Origin: Aurantiochytrium sp. KH105
Lineage: Eukaryota; Sar; Bigyra; Thraustochytrida; Thraustochytriidae
Assembly: GCA_003116975.1 (NCBI GenBank)
Contig: BGKB01000171.1
Coordinates: 1 to 64,000 of the forward strand
Length of the DNA stretch: 64,000 nucleotides
Direction: 5' to 3'
Positions 61,868-64,000 of the stretch are shown here, in pieces. The stretch's first letter is position 1, and each line of letters starts with the position of its first letter. A program made the translations under genes and the position numbers. The notes below the pieces were generated by a model. It did no database searches. It had not been told where the DNA came from and worked only from the letters and a program-made list of their open reading frames with translations.

Positions 61868-62806
61868 CTAAACGAGGGCCTCCTCGTTGTCCCCAATAAC
61901 ATAGCTGGCCGCGTCGTCGTCCAGCTGCAACCTATTTTTACAAAGCAGCTGATGACCGACGGCGCCAGCCGCGGCAAAGACGAGGCCGCATTCAACGCGA
62001 CGCCCCGGAACGAGCAGAGCGGCCAAGCCGCCAATGACAATGCTCACCGTCGAGAGCGACGGTCGCACCCACCATGGGTCGGATCCCTGCGACTTGACAC
62101 CCGGTCCGACCGGGCTGATTTCTCCGTCTGAGACTAATGACAGCGACGAAGACGCGGAGCGCGGACCACAGGTCGACGATGAAGACGACGCCGTCGAAGA
62201 CGAGGCGCAAGAGCGCGCGTTCGAAGGGCTCTCGTCGTCCTCGGACTCCTCGGCAATCGGCGTGTCCACCGAGGTCGATGCTGACGTAGTGGTCATCACG
62301 TCAGCCGTGCAGGACATTGCTGTGACGGAAGTCGCCGTACTGGCCCAGCTGACGGCCGTGCAGAGGGGGTTTCCGTCCTCGTCTTCGTCCACCGCGCCGG
62401 CCGCGGCGAGTCCGAGGTCGTCTTGGAACTCTTCGAGCGCCGTGTAAAAGTCCCAGTCGCTCGCGGACTTCTTGACGCCCTTTGGCGTTCCTGCGGCCGC
62501 GACCGCCACTACCTTTGCCTGGTGGTGCACTTTCTGCGGCGCCGGGAGCATGAGCATGAGAGACTGCACCTTGCGCATGCGCTCGCTGTCCGCTCCGCGT
62601 CTCCGCTGCCTCCTCCGCTGCGGATCGCGCCTGCGTCTCGCCTGCTGCTGCTGCTGCGGCTGCTGCTGTCGCTGTCGAGGTGTCGCCGCGAGAACGCGCT
62701 GGGTCGTGGTGGAGGCTGTCATGGCGGCCTTTTCCTTTGTTCTCGTCGAGGCCGCGACCGTTTCTGCCGCGTCCAGGTCCAGGGGCGCAGCCGTCGCCAC
62801 CGCCAT
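61868..62806 (-). CDS. Hypothetical protein with C-terminal membrane segments, 312 residues
   Basis: The Met at 62806 (MAVATAAPLDLDAAETV) is preferred over one at 63052, whose 82 extra residues are low-complexity Arg/Ala. The N-terminal third has a Gln-rich stretch and a strongly basic patch (QARRRRDPQRRRQRRR), which could be a nuclear signal. The middle is Ser/Thr/Asp-rich and acidic (PIAEESEDDESPSN). Two hydrophobic stretches near the end (STVSIVIGGLAALLV and CGLVFAAAGAVGHQLL), separated by PGRRVE, could form a membrane hairpin, leaving a short acidic tail DNEEALV. Family not recognised. Confidence 0.55.
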   Translation of the reverse strand: MAVATAAPLDLDAAETVAASTRTKEKAAMTASTTTQRVLAATPRQRQQQPQQQQQARRRRDPQRRRQRRRGADSERMRKVQSLMLMLPAPQKVHHQAKVVAVAAAGTPKGVKKSASDWDFYTALEEFQDDLGLAAAGAVDEDEDGNPLCTAVSWASTATSVTAMSCTADVMTTTSASTSVDTPIAEESEDDESPSNARSCASSSTASSSSSTCGPRSASSSLSLVSDGEISPVGPGVKSQGSDPWWVRPSLSTVSIVIGGLAALLVPGRRVECGLVFAAAGAVGHQLLCKNRLQLDDDAASYVIGDNEEALV

Positions 62807-63538
62807 TCGCGGCCGCCCGCCCGCCCGCGCGCGCGCGCGTCGCCCGGCCTCTCGCCGGCGCGCCGCGGGCTCTGCCGCGCCAGCCGTTCGTTCGCCTCGC
62901 TCGGGTCCCGCGCGGCGGAATTCGACTTTTGCAATGAACCAGCCAGGCAGGAAAACTATTACCACCAGAGGAGTGCAGAGGAGGAACCGGGGGTCGCCTG
63001 TGAACGCCACTTTCGTTTGTTTTGTTTCACTTGCGCCCCCGCCGATCCCCACTTGCGCGCCTCGCCTTCGCGCTGTTTGCGCATCCCTTTACGCGGCCCG
63101 CGGGAGGTATGCCAGCGCTGGCGGCGGGGCGGGGGCGCTCAGGGAGTCTTACGCCGCACGCCGGCCGGTCCCCCCCGCGCCCAAGGAGCGGCGTCCCGCG
63201 CTTACCGGCGTGCAGAGTCGCAGCATGCCCCCCTGAAAGCCATTTCACCGCCCACGGCTTGCTCCCTGTGGGGCGACCCGGAACAGTATGGGAGGGCTCG
63301 TGCAACGCCTCTCGAGCTTCACAGCCCGGGAGTCGGGGAGGCCAGGGCCTCGCGGCGCTCGCTCGAGAAGCCGAGGCGCCGGGCCTGGCCTGCCTGCCTG
63401 CCTGCCTCTCTGCATACATGCATGCATGCCAGGGGCAGCGGCGGAGCGCCCGCTTCGAGATCGTCGTCTCGCAGAGAGATCGCTGCTGCTCTGCTGTTGC
63501 CGCGAGCAATCTCTTTTCTGTCAACAGCAGCTTGGTGG
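62807..63538. other. GC-rich spacer
   Basis: No gene is supported. It holds alternating GC (GCGCGCGCGC near 62826), a CTGC repeat and a CATG repeat near 63395-63430. It probably contains the promoter of the gene at 61868. Confidence 0.4.
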
Positions 63539-63931
63539 TTAGTTCTGGAACCAAAACGAGGCAACGATGACGTAGAGCGATGACATCAGCCAGCAGACGC
63601 AGCCAACAGCGAGGCTCCGTTTTTTTTTTTTGAGGCTTGTGGCCTTGTTGCTATTGTGTTGCTTGCCTGACTCACGCGAGGCGGACAAAGCAGCAGCAGC
63701 TGCGGCTGTTGCTTGCTGTTGCTGATGGTCGTGGTCGATGTTGGCGCCAGCCACTCTGTCATCAGTGCAGAGACCGGCTGCGGCCTGGCTCGCTAGGCGC
63801 AGCGGTGCCAGCGGCAGCGGCAGCGGGCCGGACAGGACTCGGAAGGAAGAAGATAGCCTATACTTGCTTTTCATGATTGCGCGCTCGGCCTCGAGGCAAG
63901 TCGCACTGTCGCTCTTGCTCGCGGCGGCCAC
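63539..63931 (-). CDS. Possible small tail-anchored protein, 130 residues (doubtful)
   Basis: An open frame with a hydrophobic C-terminus (LAVGCVCWLMSSLYVIVASF), preceded by a basic KKKKRS patch, which is the layout of a tail-anchored protein. The middle is a Gln/Ala low-complexity stretch from a CTG-type repeat, and the KKKK comes from an A11-type homopolymer, so the frame could be accidental. Confidence 0.3.
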   Translation of the reverse strand: MAAASKSDSATCLEAERAIMKSKYRLSSSFRVLSGPLPLPLAPLRLASQAAAGLCTDDRVAGANIDHDHQQQQATAAAAAALSASRESGKQHNSNKATSLKKKKRSLAVGCVCWLMSSLYVIVASFWFQN

Positions 63932-64000
63932 GTGAACGGATTCCAGCCGAACCGACCCAACGGGAATATCTGGAATAGGCCTCTTTAGAGAAAAATGGAA

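Overview
The window looks like nuclear DNA of a GC-rich protist. A stramenopile of the thraustochytrid/labyrinthulomycete type is my best guess, but this is inference. Support comes from mostly uninterrupted genes with strong GC bias at third codon positions, a few short spliceosomal introns (64 nt and about 140 nt are the best cases), long GC-rich spacers full of simple repeats, a kinase-TIR gene relic of a kind I associate with stramenopiles, and eukaryotic tRNA genes with Pol III T-tract terminators.

Bases 1-42,000 are dominated by eight paralogous major facilitator superfamily (MFS) transporter genes, all on the minus strand and separated by 1.7-6 kb: 368-2680, 6814-9087, 11671-13962, 16564-18855, 21496-24219 (split by a 432-bp insert next to an undetermined base), 27029-29308, 31517-33805 and 39863-41995. 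Each has 12 predicted membrane segments and the MFS motif A (SDRxGRRP). Each also has an unusually large domain of about 220 residues between TM11 and TM12, with 12 conserved cysteines and N-glycosylation sequons. All eight carry a shared short box (coding strand consensus GAAGCAAAACCGAA) about 108-163 bp upstream of the ATG. Genes 3 and 4 belong to a 4.9-kb tandem duplication that also left a truncated relic of the gene-5 3' end at 16212-16425.

A degenerate kinase-TIR gene (37159-38840, minus) lies between MFS genes 7 and 8. It carries two in-frame stops and a frameshift.

From 44.9 kb on the content changes to single-copy genes. These are a small spliced membrane protein divergent from a single-pass coiled-coil protein (44887-45214 and 45388-45768), a hypothetical protein (46266-46970), a coiled-coil protein whose 3' end is tandemly triplicated (47131-48470), a Hook-like dynein-adaptor-type protein with one intron (48796-51502), and a 2126-residue membrane protein with a repeated ectodomain and a polytopic PqiA-like C-terminus (51905-58285). 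Three identical tRNA-Val(CAC) genes follow (58912-60004), then two hypothetical genes (60280-61362 plus, 61868-62806 minus) and a doubtful tail-anchored ORF (63539-63931).

The MFS substrate cannot be told from sequence. The shared upstream box and the repeated duplications suggest a co-regulated, still evolving family. All splice sites, domain names beyond MFS/TIR/kinase/Hook, and the organism assignment are inferences from reading.
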